A stretch of 64,000 nucleotides of DNA from Lachnospiraceae bacterium. GTDB taxonomy: Bacteria > Bacillota > Clostridia > Lachnospirales > Lachnospiraceae. The translations under genes and the position numbers were made by a program. Below, piece by piece: positions 16,990 through 25,865 of the stretch (its first letter is position 1; each line of letters begins with the position of its first letter). Location: positions 33,863 through 97,862 of the forward strand of contig JAEEND010000011.1 in NCBI GenBank assembly GCA_016283575.1. The letters are read 5' to 3'. The notes beneath the pieces were generated by a model. The model searched no databases. It was given only the letters and a program-made list of their open reading frames with translations, and had not been told where the DNA came from.

Positions 16990-17100
16990 CTGTAAATCCT
17001 TTCTTCCGGTGCCATACTTTAGTATTAACGCACACGAGCGATATCTTATCACAATCTTAAATAAAAATTCATTAGGCAGATTTCACAGAAGTTTTAATTT

Positions 17101-17745
17101 TTATTTTAATTCTTTAGATTTCACAGATGCTATACTGTACCCATTAAAGCAACTATACGGATTTTTAATTAGATCAGCAACTATATCATATTGGCCTATA
17201 TCAGTGGAGCCTTGATACTCTACATCAATAATCGCCCTAATTATTACATGGTCTCCCTTAATCTCATATACGTATTCATCCATAAATGCATGATTCATAA
17301 AGCTTGTATTATCACGACAATTAATATAACCATCAACAACATTTGAATAATCCACTTCAGTATTTGTGATTGAATAATGGATATAGTTGATTTGTTCTGC
17401 CGTTATTCTTCCGTCATTATTTTGGTCAAGATCGTCCAGATAATCAAAGCTAAACATGGAATTTTGTATAAATCTTGCAATGAAGCTATTTTTCCACTCT
17501 TCAGTTTTTGATGTTTCTTCATCGTAGTCTTCATACCAAAACGCGAGACTGGCAATTATCCTTTTCAAACTGTCATCCATGTCGAAATTGTTTGGATATT
17601 CATATTCTGCAATACCTAATTCATCATAGTTAAATGACTTGGGGATATCTTTTATTTCTGTGCCCTCATAATGTTTGATGTGTATCAAAAAGGCCATAGC
17701 CAGCAAAATAATAAAGGATATGACGATAATTAAACTTTTTTTCAT
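17101..17745 (-). CDS. Membrane-anchored hypothetical protein with an EF-hand-like loop
   Basis: A 214-residue protein with a typical N-terminal signal-anchor (MKKSLIIVISFIILLAMAFLIHI) and no lipobox Cys, so the rest is probably outside the cell. Around residue 108, DLDQNNDGRITAEQI matches the EF-hand calcium-binding loop pattern DxNxDGxIxxxE, as in dockerin and calmodulin-type loops. Only one loop is evident. The surrounding domain has no recognised family. Composition is AT-richer than the housekeeping genes nearby. The gene is followed by other minus-strand accessory genes and may be part of a lineage-specific patch. Confidence 0.6.
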   Translation of the reverse strand: MKKSLIIVISFIILLAMAFLIHIKHYEGTEIKDIPKSFNYDELGIAEYEYPNNFDMDDSLKRIIASLAFWYEDYDEETSKTEEWKNSFIARFIQNSMFSFDYLDDLDQNNDGRITAEQINYIHYSITNTEVDYSNVVDGYINCRDNTSFMNHAFMDEYVYEIKGDHVIIRAIIDVEYQGSTDIGQYDIVADLIKNPYSCFNGYSIASVKSKELK

Positions 17746-17775
17746 AGCTGGTCTCCTATGAGCTTAAGACTATCA

Positions 17776-18114
17776 TTATTCTACACGCACATTCACTAAT
17801 TTAAGGGTGAGGGAACCATTTCCTTCGACGATGTACCATTTGCCTTTTTCAAGTTCGATAGAGCCACCCATGCCGGGAGTAATGTATCCGATGGTGTATT
17901 TTTCACCGGTCTCAACATCTGTGAAGATTACATCGGTATCCATTGTTCCGGTTACTTTAACTGTTGTGAATATGGGTTGAATCTGCTCGCTTTTAATTCG
18001 TTCATCTCCTGATAAAGTAAAGATATGGTTTTCCCTGTAAGAGATAGCTACTATTCCGGATATGAAAAGGATTAAAATGATAGAAAGTAAAACAATTGAT
18101 TTGTGGATTTTCAT
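17776..18114 (-). CDS. Small membrane-anchored hypothetical protein
   Basis: A 112-residue product with an N-terminal hydrophobic signal-anchor (SIVLLSIILILFISGIVAISY) and a short extracytoplasmic beta-rich tail: TVKVTGTMDTDVIFTDVETGEKYTIGYITPGMGGSIELEKGKWYIVEGNGSLTLKLVNV. I recognise no family. The tail pattern suggests a small beta-sandwich. A G-rich RBS (GGGGGG) precedes the start. It is transcribed in the same direction as the EF-hand-like gene, 30 bases upstream of it, probably in one transcript. Confidence 0.55.
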   Translation of the reverse strand: MKIHKSIVLLSIILILFISGIVAISYRENHIFTLSGDERIKSEQIQPIFTTVKVTGTMDTDVIFTDVETGEKYTIGYITPGMGGSIELEKGKWYIVEGNGSLTLKLVNVRVE

Positions 18115-18236
18115 AAGTCCCCCCTAGAGTATATGTAGTCAAAAGCCGGTACATGTTTTTATTGTACATAAGCAAAATATCGAGAGCAATTAAGATTTCT
18201 TGAAGATTTTCGTTTTAAAATTGCGAAAGAGATTTG

Positions 18237-18521
18237 TCAAAGAAAAGCTGATAAGGGGGACAGGGAACGGGTTGTTATTTTAAAAGTCTGAATCAGCTTA
18301 AGCTTTTCTTTTTTTGTAAGCTGCTTTATGTGCCATTCCCGGCTTTGGGCTTCTTCTTTTGTATCAAAGGTTTCGTAATAAACAAGCTCCACGGGGCGGC
18401 GGCTTTTGGTATACTTAGCGCCACGTCCTTCGTTGTGAGCCTTTATTCTTTTTTCTAAATCGTTGGTCCATCCGGTGTACAGGGTATCATCTGCACAACG
18501 GAGGATATATGTGTAATTCAT
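18237..18521 (-). CDS. GIY-YIG nuclease domain protein (YhbQ/YazA type)
   Basis: A 94-residue single-domain protein starting MNYTYILRCADDTLYTGWTNDLEKRIKAHNEGRGAKYTKSRRPVELVYYE. The GIY-YIG signature appears as TYIL...LYTGWT, with the catalytic Arg in LEKRI and the Glu in EEAQSREWHIK. These short proteins (UPF0213) occur in many bacteria; their role in nucleic-acid metabolism is poorly defined. AGGAAG precedes the start. The last 15 residues (TTRSLSPLSAFL) extend past the usual end and look like read-through into non-conserved sequence. Confidence 0.88.
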   Translation of the reverse strand: MNYTYILRCADDTLYTGWTNDLEKRIKAHNEGRGAKYTKSRRPVELVYYETFDTKEEAQSREWHIKQLTKKEKLKLIQTFKITTRSLSPLSAFL

Positions 18522-18643
18522 ATTTAAACTTCCTCTGAAATTGAGTATATCAAAAAATTGAAAAATACAATAATTAATACTAAAATGTAGCTATGGGGCG
18601 GTGTTTCTAGAATCATAATAATCCTAAGGTGATTATTTGTGTG

Positions 18644-18663
18644 ACCGATAAACGTAAATCGGT
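18644..18663. promoter_or_regulatory. Small palindrome before the hybrid kinase
   Basis: ACCGAT-AAACGTAA-ATCGGT is a perfect 6-bp inverted repeat ending 6 bases before the RBS of the kinase gene. It may be an operator or a leader hairpin affecting translation; nothing further can be shown. Confidence 0.35.
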
Positions 18664-18684
18664 TTAATGGAGAGGTATAGTACA

Positions 18685-20820
18685 ATGCTTAGGAAGAAAA
18701 AACAGGAGTTAAATACCACTTCGGCAAAGAAAACCTATCTTGCCAACATGAGTCACGAGATCAGGACTCCCATGAATGCCATTGTGGGGCTTTCTGATAT
18801 TCTTTTGCGCGAATGTAAGGACCCGGATATGCGGGAACATTTACATTCCATGCAGTCTGCCACGAGAAATCTTCTCATGACGATCAATAATATCCTTGAT
18901 TATGAAAATATGCTTGAAGGTAAGATACGGATTGAACCTGACGCCTATAATATCGAAGATCTTCTTTCGGAAGTGATTGAAATCACCAAGATCAATATCG
19001 CAAAGAAGGAAATGCTCTTTTTGGTAGAGGCAGATCCCAATATACCGAAACGTCTCTACGGTGATGTGGCGAGGATCAAGCAGATTCTCTGTCACCTTAT
19101 TTCCAATGCGGAGAAGTTCACCAAGGTCGGATACATAAAGCTTTCTGTGGATTTTGAAAAAGAAGCGCTAGATGCGATATTACATTTTTCCGTGGAGGAT
19201 ACCGGCTGCGGCATAAAGGAATCAGATCTTGAAAAGGTGAGGGCAGCTTACACCCAGCAGGATGATTCCAGTACCAGGGATGAAGGCGGCCTTGGGATAG
19301 GACTGACCATAGCGGAAGCGCTTCTAAAGCTTATGGGCACTAACCTCAATATTGAGAGTAAAGAAGGCATAGGCACCAAAGTTTCTTTTTTCATAAGAAA
19401 CAAGATAGTGGAAGAGTCACCTGCCATGAAGATTGATGATGCAGGAGACTATAATATAGGTATTTTCCTTGAGGAAAAGAACGAAGACAATGCGGTAAAG
19501 AGCGTATTTGATAAGCTTGGCATTAAATGTGAAGTCATTGATAACGTGGGTGAATTGTTCATTGCCAATAAAGGTTTTACCCATCTTGTGACAAGTCGCA
19601 ATAAATATGAACAGATGCGCGATATCCAGGAGATCCGTGCGTTAAAGCTTGAATATCTGGTGGGCGTTGATTACACGACACAGATGTCAGTTGAACCCAA
19701 TGCCACGTTTTTTAAGAAGCCGCTGTGGTTTGGGGAGATAAAGGATATCCTAACGGGGGATAATTCCAAGAGCCTTAAAAAAGAAACCATCAATATACAT
19801 GGCTCAAGGATTTTAATTATTGATGATAATGATATAAACTTAAGGGTAACGGCAGGATTACTTAAGCCTTACGGCGCGGCGGTAGATACAGCAACCAATG
19901 CTGAAGACGGAATACGTCTTGCGACAAAAGGCAAGTACGATCTTGTATTTATGGATCATATGATGCCCGGAACCGACGGAGTTGAAGCCACGAAAATAAT
20001 CCGTTCTTATGAGGATCCTTACTATAGGAGCATTCCCATAATCGCTCTTTCCGCCAATGCTATTGAAGGTGCGGAGGACCTGTTTATGCGGGCAGGAATG
20101 AATGATTTCCTTGAGAAGCCCGTTAAGTTAAAGGAGCTTGAGAATATCCTGAAGAAATGGATACCATCGGACAAGCTGAAGGTTAAGTATGTGGATGTAT
20201 CCGATGAATATATGGATATTCCTGTGTTCTCGGATTTTAAAAATATCGATGTTAATGTGGGACTTTCTTTTACCAATGGCGACGCTGCCATGTATAAATC
20301 GATAGTCGAAGAGTACGCTCAGTCCATTGATGCTAAGAAGACTTTACTTGATAATCTTGCGGAAACGGGGGATGTGGCGCGATTTACCATCGAAGTCCAC
20401 TCCTTAAAGTCTCTCTCCAAGACCATCGGAGCCATTAAGTTAAGTGAAGTATGCCTTAACTTCGAGCGTCTCGGCCATAAGCGTGATACGGATACCATTA
20501 AAAATACTATCGATCGGCTGGATGATGAGATCGACAGTGTAAAGAAGGATTTAGAGCCCCTTATTAAAGGCGTAAAGAGCACTAAAGTAAAGCATCCTTT
20601 TAATAAAGAAAAGGTAAGAGAGCTGCTGCGTGAACTTTACTATGCAGCGGATGATTTCGATTATGACAATTCTGTCAAGTTGATGTTTGAGATCGACGGC
20701 TTCACTCTCTCCGAACGTCTGGAAAAAGAATGCTATGAATTAAACAACATGATCGAGAATCTTGATTACGGCGGAGTTAAAGAGAAGGCCGTGGAAATAC
20801 TTATTTTACTGGAGATGTAA
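18685..20820 (+). CDS. Soluble hybrid histidine kinase (HisKA-HATPase-REC-Hpt)
   Basis: A 711-residue phosphorelay protein with no transmembrane segment and no recognisable sensor domain: HisKA starts almost at the N-terminus (NMSHEIRTPMNAI, His about 24). Then follow the ATP-binding domain (HLISNAEKF N box, VEDTGCGI G1 box), a degenerate receiver-like stretch (about 250-365), a full receiver (ILIIDDNDINLR; phospho-acceptor Asp in VFMDHMMPG, about 424) and a C-terminal Hpt domain (EVHSLKSLSK, His about 572). I start at ATG 18685 because GGAGAGG at 18670-18676 fits it; the track start at 18667 lacks a site. It abuts the AraC gene with no gap, so the pair likely forms one signalling unit. Confidence 0.88.
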   Translation: MLRKKKQELNTTSAKKTYLANMSHEIRTPMNAIVGLSDILLRECKDPDMREHLHSMQSATRNLLMTINNILDYENMLEGKIRIEPDAYNIEDLLSEVIEITKINIAKKEMLFLVEADPNIPKRLYGDVARIKQILCHLISNAEKFTKVGYIKLSVDFEKEALDAILHFSVEDTGCGIKESDLEKVRAAYTQQDDSSTRDEGGLGIGLTIAEALLKLMGTNLNIESKEGIGTKVSFFIRNKIVEESPAMKIDDAGDYNIGIFLEEKNEDNAVKSVFDKLGIKCEVIDNVGELFIANKGFTHLVTSRNKYEQMRDIQEIRALKLEYLVGVDYTTQMSVEPNATFFKKPLWFGEIKDILTGDNSKSLKKETINIHGSRILIIDDNDINLRVTAGLLKPYGAAVDTATNAEDGIRLATKGKYDLVFMDHMMPGTDGVEATKIIRSYEDPYYRSIPIIALSANAIEGAEDLFMRAGMNDFLEKPVKLKELENILKKWIPSDKLKVKYVDVSDEYMDIPVFSDFKNIDVNVGLSFTNGDAAMYKSIVEEYAQSIDAKKTLLDNLAETGDVARFTIEVHSLKSLSKTIGAIKLSEVCLNFERLGHKRDTDTIKNTIDRLDDEIDSVKKDLEPLIKGVKSTKVKHPFNKEKVRELLRELYYAADDFDYDNSVKLMFEIDGFTLSERLEKECYELNNMIENLDYGGVKEKAVEILILLEM

Positions 20821-21708
20821 ATGGAAAAAGCATATAAGCTTGAATTCGGAGATTCCCTGGACGGAAGCCTCTATAATACATCCTGCGGATTATCTAAGAC
20901 AGAACCTCTGCACAGCTTTGGACCTGCTGTTAAGCCTTTTTTTCTAATTCATTATGTGTTAAGCGGTGAAGGGCGTCTCGTCATAAATGAAAAAGAATAT
21001 CATCTTGAAAAGAATTACGGTTTCCTGATAACACCCGAGGAACTGGCGTTCTACGAAGCCGACGAAAAGAATCCCTGGACCTATGTATGGGTAGGATTCA
21101 CCGGCACGGGAGCCGAGGATGCAGTGAGATCCCTTGGCCTTTCAGTATCTCACCCTGTGTTCTATTCCGATGCATCGGATGAAATATATGAGATCGTAAA
21201 AAACATGATGGAATATAACACATACAGCTTTACCGACAGGTTAAAAAGAAACGGATATCTGTCACTTTTTCTTGCTGCTCTTTCAGACAGAGAAGATAAA
21301 AAGACAGCTGAGAGAGATGACAAAGCAAACACATATGTGGAAAGAGCAATAGAGTATGTGCGCCTTAATTACTGTAACCCCATCAAGGTTACGGACATTG
21401 CTGACTATGTGTGCGTAAACAGAAGCTATTTATATACGCTTTTCAATGAATACCTTCACATGTCACCTCAGCAGTTTCTCGCTACATACAGGATCACCAA
21501 ATCACTGGAGCTTTTACATTCCACCAACTATCCCATTGAGAGTATCGCGCTGTCGTCCGGTTATTCGGACCCCATCGTGTTTAATAAGGCATTTAATAAA
21601 CAAAAAGGAATGTCACCTACGACTTACAGAAAAGCCATGAGAAGTGGCGGAGCCGAGAGCAGCAAAGAGCAGTTAAAGCAGCTTGAGGATTTTATCGAGC
21701 TGGAATGA
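20821..21708 (+). CDS. AraC-family transcriptional regulator
   Basis: A 295-residue one-component regulator. The N-terminal cupin-like sugar-sensing half has FFLIHYVLSGEGRLVINEKEYHLEKNYGFLITPEE, typical of AraC proteins that sense carbohydrates. The C-terminal double helix-turn-helix (about 180-280) has VTDIADYVCVNRSYLYTLF and the family ending SGYSDPIVFNKAFNKQKGMSPTTYRK. The start codon follows the kinase stop directly. It lies upstream of galK-galT in the same direction, so it is a good candidate regulator of galactose use; that link is inference from position. Confidence 0.92.
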   Translation: MEKAYKLEFGDSLDGSLYNTSCGLSKTEPLHSFGPAVKPFFLIHYVLSGEGRLVINEKEYHLEKNYGFLITPEELAFYEADEKNPWTYVWVGFTGTGAEDAVRSLGLSVSHPVFYSDASDEIYEIVKNMMEYNTYSFTDRLKRNGYLSLFLAALSDREDKKTAERDDKANTYVERAIEYVRLNYCNPIKVTDIADYVCVNRSYLYTLFNEYLHMSPQQFLATYRITKSLELLHSTNYPIESIALSSGYSDPIVFNKAFNKQKGMSPTTYRKAMRSGGAESSKEQLKQLEDFIELE

Positions 21709-21733
21709 TCCCGGAGGGATTATTCCAGCGATG

Positions 21734-21756
21734 ACAATAGACCGAAGGTCTATTGT
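21734..21756 (+). terminator. Hairpin after the AraC gene
   Basis: ACAATAGACC-GAA-GGTCTATTGT is a perfect 10-bp stem with a three-base loop 25 bases after the AraC stop. Only AGATAAAG follows, without a T tract, so it may be an mRNA 3'-end hairpin rather than an intrinsic terminator. Confidence 0.55.
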
Positions 21757-21789
21757 AGATAAAGCGTCAGGCAAGGTAGATTAAAAAAG

Positions 21790-21845
21790 ACAACATTTTG
21801 ACAAGTACAGGTAACAATCTTGTATTTAACAAAATGTTGTTTTTA
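21790..21845 (+). promoter_or_regulatory. Inverted repeat and promoter-like region before galK
   Basis: ACAACATTTTG (21790-21800) and CAAAATGTTGT (21830-21840) are perfect 11-base complements, with ACAAG/CTTGT nested inside, followed by TTTTTAATT. TTGACA at 21798-21803 lies across the left arm, with a weak -10 candidate TGTATT 17 bases on. The element could therefore be a terminator for the upstream pair, an attenuator, or an operator over the galK promoter. Confidence 0.55.
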
Positions 21846-21882
21846 ATTATCATAAATATATACATATTTTTTCGGAGGGTTT

Positions 21883-23046
21883 ATGAAAGACATTTTATTA
21901 AAAGAATTTGAAAGAGTTTACGGATCAAATGATGGCGTGAGAGTTTATTTTGCTCCGGGCCGCGTAAATCTCATAGGTGAACATACCGATTATAACGGAG
22001 GTCATGTTTTTCCCTGCGCACTTACCATCGGAACCTACGGAGCCGTGAAGGCACGTACGGACAGAAAGCTTAGATTCTATTCCATGAATTTTGCGGATGC
22101 AGGAGTGATCGAAACTTCCATTGATGACCTTGTATATGATAAAAAGGCAGGTTGGACCAACTATCCCAAGGGTGTTATCTGGGCTTTTTCTGAAAAGAAC
22201 ATGAAGTGCGATCATGGTTTTGATATTGTCATAAACGGAAACATTCCCAATAGCTCAGGCCTTTCTTCTTCAGCATCCATCGAAGTACTGACAGGCTATA
22301 TTTTAAAAGAGATGTTCGGATTTGATGTATCCAATACAGATCTTGCTCTTATCGGACAGTTTTCCGAGAATAAATTTAACGGCGTAAACTGCGGCATCAT
22401 GGATCAGTTTGCTATTGCCATGGGTAAAGAAAATCAGGCGATCTTCCTTGATACCAATACCTTAAAATACGAATACACCCCCGTTAAACTTACAGGCGCA
22501 AAGCTTGTGATCGCTTGCAGCAACAAGAAACGCGGTCTCGGAGATTCCAAATATAATGAGCGAAGAGCCGAGTGCGAAGAAGCATTAAGAAGAATTCAGA
22601 CAGTAAAGAAAGTAAATTCCTTAGGTGAACTCACAGGAGCCGATTTTGAAGAGGTAAAGTCTGTTATTAAGGATCCTGTTTTAGAAAAGAGAGCGCGTCA
22701 TGCAGTTCTTGAAAACGAAAGAACAGTTAAAGCAGTAGCAGCTCTTAAGGCTAACGATATAGATACCTTTGGTAAGCTCATGATTGCTTCAGATACATCC
22801 CTTCGAGAGGATTATGAAGTAACAGGTATCGAGCTTGATACTCTGGTTTCCGAAGCTCTTAAAGTAAAGGGTGTCATCGGTTCCAGAATGACAGGTGCCG
22901 GTTTCGGTGGATGTACCGTAAGTATTGTTAAAGATGAAGCCATTGATGAATTTATCGAAAAAGTAGGCGCCGCTTATTTAGCAAAGATCGGTTATAAAGC
23001 TGACTTCTATGTAGTGGAAGTAGGCGACGGCCCCAAGGAGATTTAG
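21883..23046 (+). CDS. galK: Galactokinase
   Basis: First committed enzyme of the Leloir pathway; it phosphorylates alpha-D-galactose to galactose 1-phosphate. The 387-residue GHMP kinase has the galactokinase signature GRVNLIGEHTDYNGGHVFP, the ATP-binding PNSSGLSSSAS motif and the C-terminal GSRMTGAGFGGCTVS motif. GGAGG lies just before the ATG. galT follows after 3 bases. A mutarotase gene (galM) lies near 60 kb rather than here; no galE is in the window. Confidence 0.97.
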   Translation: MKDILLKEFERVYGSNDGVRVYFAPGRVNLIGEHTDYNGGHVFPCALTIGTYGAVKARTDRKLRFYSMNFADAGVIETSIDDLVYDKKAGWTNYPKGVIWAFSEKNMKCDHGFDIVINGNIPNSSGLSSSASIEVLTGYILKEMFGFDVSNTDLALIGQFSENKFNGVNCGIMDQFAIAMGKENQAIFLDTNTLKYEYTPVKLTGAKLVIACSNKKRGLGDSKYNERRAECEEALRRIQTVKKVNSLGELTGADFEEVKSVIKDPVLEKRARHAVLENERTVKAVAALKANDIDTFGKLMIASDTSLREDYEVTGIELDTLVSEALKVKGVIGSRMTGAGFGGCTVSIVKDEAIDEFIEKVGAAYLAKIGYKADFYVVEVGDGPKEI

Positions 23047-23049
23047 TCA

Positions 23050-24552
23050 ATGAATGTAGAAAAGAAAATCGCGGAACTTGTTGAATACGGTGTAAATACC
23101 GGTATCGTCGACAAGCGTGACAAAATCTATGTGATAAACTCATTGCTCCTTCTTTTTAATAAGGATGAAGCATACGAAGGTGAGATTGATACCGTAACAG
23201 AAGAGACTTTGCCGGAATTACTTAATGCCCTGACGGATTATGCCTTTGAAAACGGCATGATCTCTGATAACGGTATTGTTTCAAGAGACTTATTCGATAC
23301 GCGTGTCATGGGACTTTTAATGCCACCTCCGAGCGTTGTGATCGATAAGTTTAACGCATTAAAAGAAGATGATCCCGAGAAAGCCACCGATTATTTTTAT
23401 AAGCTTTCAAGAGATGTAAATTATATCCGACGTGACCGCATTAAAAAAGATAAAAAGTGGGTTACAAAAACACCCTATGGGGACCTGGATATTACCATAA
23501 ATCTCTCAAAGCCCGAAAAGGATCCGAAAGCAATTGCCCAAGCTCTTACCATGAAGCAGGCGGGATACCCCAAGTGTCAGCTCTGTATTGAGAACGAGGG
23601 ATACGCAGGCCGCATTAATCACCCCGCGAGAGAGAATCACAGGATCATTCCCATTAAGATAAACGGTTGTGACTGGGGTTTCCAGTATTCACCTTATGTA
23701 TATTACAACGAGCACTGCATCGTACTTAATTCACAGCACGTGCCCATGGCAATAAATCATGATACCTTCTGCAAGCTCTTTTCTTTTGTTGAGCAGTTCC
23801 CTCATTATTTCGTGGGTTCAAATGCAGACTTACCCATTGTGGGAGGCTCTATCTTAAGCCATGATCACTTCCAGGGCGGACACTATGAATTTGCCATGGC
23901 GAAGGCTATTGTTGAAAAAGAATATGTTATCAAGGGATTTGAAGATGTGAAGGCGGGCCGTGTAAAGTGGCCCATGTCCGTTGTGAGACTTTCCGGTAAG
24001 GATACAAAAAGGATTATCGAACTTGCGGATGTAATCTTAAATGCCTGGAGAGGTTACAGCGACGAGAGTGCCTTTATCTTTGCCAATACCGATAACACTC
24101 CTCACAATACCATTACTCCCATCGCAAGAAAGCGTGGCGAGAATTTTGAGCTTGATCTGGTACTTAGAAACAACATTACCACTGAGGAGCATCCTCTCGG
24201 AGTATACCATCCTCATGCAAAGCTTCATCACATCAAAAAAGAAAATATCGGCCTTATCGAAGTAATGGGTCTAGCTGTTCTTCCCGCCCGTCTTGCGACT
24301 GAGATGGAAGATCTAAAGAAGGCCTATTTTGAAAAGACTGATATCAGTAAGGATGAAATCCTTTCAAAGCACGCTGAATGGTTTAACGGGTTTAAACCGG
24401 AAATAGATGCAGCACCTGAAAGATTTGATGAGATAGTAAAGCGTGAGATCGGAAAGGTGTTCTCCGAAGTACTTACGGATGCCGGCGTTTATAAGCGCAC
24501 GGAAGAAGGTATGAAGGCCTTCGACAGATTTATAGATAGCCTTCAGATTTAA
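23050..24552 (+). CDS. galT: UDP-glucose--hexose-1-phosphate uridylyltransferase (Firmicutes class)
   Basis: Exchanges UMP between UDP-glucose and galactose 1-phosphate. At 500 residues it is the long Firmicutes-type GalT, unrelated in length to the 350-residue E. coli form. Diagnostic segments are RINHPARENHRIIPI, PYVYYNEHCIVL, GGSILSHDHFQGGHYEFAM (the HxH active-site region) and HHIKKENIGLIEVMGLAVLPARL. It is coupled to galK. Its last 23 bases overlap the 3' end of the convergent exonuclease gene. Confidence 0.96.
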   Translation: MNVEKKIAELVEYGVNTGIVDKRDKIYVINSLLLLFNKDEAYEGEIDTVTEETLPELLNALTDYAFENGMISDNGIVSRDLFDTRVMGLLMPPPSVVIDKFNALKEDDPEKATDYFYKLSRDVNYIRRDRIKKDKKWVTKTPYGDLDITINLSKPEKDPKAIAQALTMKQAGYPKCQLCIENEGYAGRINHPARENHRIIPIKINGCDWGFQYSPYVYYNEHCIVLNSQHVPMAINHDTFCKLFSFVEQFPHYFVGSNADLPIVGGSILSHDHFQGGHYEFAMAKAIVEKEYVIKGFEDVKAGRVKWPMSVVRLSGKDTKRIIELADVILNAWRGYSDESAFIFANTDNTPHNTITPIARKRGENFELDLVLRNNITTEEHPLGVYHPHAKLHHIKKENIGLIEVMGLAVLPARLATEMEDLKKAYFEKTDISKDEILSKHAEWFNGFKPEIDAAPERFDEIVKREIGKVFSEVLTDAGVYKRTEEGMKAFDRFIDSLQI

Positions 24553-25228
24553 GAATGTCTAAATAGCGACTTGCTTCGTTTTTAGTCATTAAATCGATGT
24601 CGTAGGGACAATTGATACGATTTCTTTTTATGATTTCATTAAGACGCTCCTTTTGAGATTTCGAAATGGGCGTCTGTTTTTTTGCATTGGCAATGAGCTT
24701 TTGAGGCGTAAATAAAGAAGGTTCTTTTTCATAAAAAGAATCATTAAGCTTTAAATACAGTTCTGCTGTAGCATAGGCGTCATTTAATGCTCTGTGGGGC
24801 TTTAGATCTATGTTATAAAGGCCACAGAGGTCGGAAAGCTTCTTACTCTGCTCGCCGGGATGCATGGCTCTTGCAATCTTGAGGGTATCAATGCCGGTTC
24901 GCTCAAAGTCTAAGCCTTCGTTTACAAAGGCATGCTTTAAAAAGGCATAGTCGAAGGCTATGTTGTGACCGAGCAATACGGAATCCTGCAAAAAGTCTCT
25001 TAGCGCGGGCATCACATTCTTTATAAGGGGTTTATCCCGTAAATCGGAATCCTTTATACCGGTTATGTTCGTAATATGGGGACTTAACTCTCTTCCGGGA
25101 TTTACCATGCATTCAAAGGTATCGCAAATAACGCCATCTTCAATGGAGACGGCGCCGATTTCGATTATCTTATCAAGGCGGGAGCTTAGTCCCGTGGTTT
25201 CCAGATCTATAGATACAATTCTGTTCAT
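24530..25228 (-). CDS. DnaQ-family 3'-5' exonuclease
   Basis: A 232-residue stand-alone exonuclease of the DEDDh type. Exo I is SIDLETTGL (Asp and Glu), Exo II is LLGHNIAFDYAFL, and Exo III with the catalytic His is HRALNDAYAT. These correspond to the proofreading epsilon/PolC-exonuclease fold, but the gene is not part of a polymerase. The C-terminal 70 residues are a less conserved basic region. The 4-base overlap with nth upstream (ATGA) indicates co-translation, and both fit DNA repair. Confidence 0.88.
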   Translation of the reverse strand: MNRIVSIDLETTGLSSRLDKIIEIGAVSIEDGVICDTFECMVNPGRELSPHITNITGIKDSDLRDKPLIKNVMPALRDFLQDSVLLGHNIAFDYAFLKHAFVNEGLDFERTGIDTLKIARAMHPGEQSKKLSDLCGLYNIDLKPHRALNDAYATAELYLKLNDSFYEKEPSLFTPQKLIANAKKQTPISKSQKERLNEIIKRNRINCPYDIDLMTKNEASRYLDILKSEGYL

Positions 25229-25854
25229 ACCTTTTTCTTTTCTTTACAGTATTCTTTTAAAAAGCAGTTCTGACACTGAGGAGAACGGGCTTCGCAGATA
25301 GTGCGTCCGAAGGCGATAAACCATTTGTTTATCAGGATCCAGTAGTCCTTATCTATTTCTTTCATAAGGTCAAATTCGGCCTTTACGGGGTCCTTGGTAT
25401 TTACAAAGCCTAAGCGGTTTGAAATTCTCAGCACATGGGTATCAACCACTACGCTGGGCTCATTATATATATTTCCGCGGATAACGTTGGCGGTTTTACG
25501 GCCGACACCGGGAAGGGTCGTAAGAGCATCAATGTCTGATGGAACTTCGCCACCGAAATCTGATAATATCTTCCGGGCGCAGGCAATTATATTCTTTGCC
25601 TTGTTATGATAAAAGCCTACGGAGTGAATGTCTTTTTCCAGCTCACTTAAATCGGCATCCGCGAAAGCCCGGACGCTTGGATATTTTTTATATAATGTGG
25701 CAGTCACTTCGTTTACTCTTTTATCGGTACATTGGGCACTCATGATGGTAGAGAAAAGAAGCTGCCATGCAGCATCGTGATTTAAGTAGCACGGAATGTC
25801 ACGGCCGTACATCTCATCCATTTTATTAAGTATTTCTAAAGTGCGTTTTTTCAT
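25225..25854 (-). CDS. nth: Endonuclease III
   Basis: DNA glycosylase/AP lyase of base-excision repair for oxidised pyrimidines. The 209-residue protein has the HhH-GPD core LTTLPGVGRKTANVI, with the catalytic Lys in that motif, and the catalytic Asp in VVDTHVLRISNRLG. The C-terminal iron-sulfur cluster ligands are CEARSPQCQNCFLKEYC. It is followed by the exonuclease gene with a 4-base overlap, and preceded by an unrelated membrane-anchored protein 11 bases upstream. Confidence 0.96.
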   Translation of the reverse strand: MKKRTLEILNKMDEMYGRDIPCYLNHDAAWQLLFSTIMSAQCTDKRVNEVTATLYKKYPSVRAFADADLSELEKDIHSVGFYHNKAKNIIACARKILSDFGGEVPSDIDALTTLPGVGRKTANVIRGNIYNEPSVVVDTHVLRISNRLGFVNTKDPVKAEFDLMKEIDKDYWILINKWFIAFGRTICEARSPQCQNCFLKEYCKEKKKV

Positions 25855-25865
25855 ATAATAAATCC

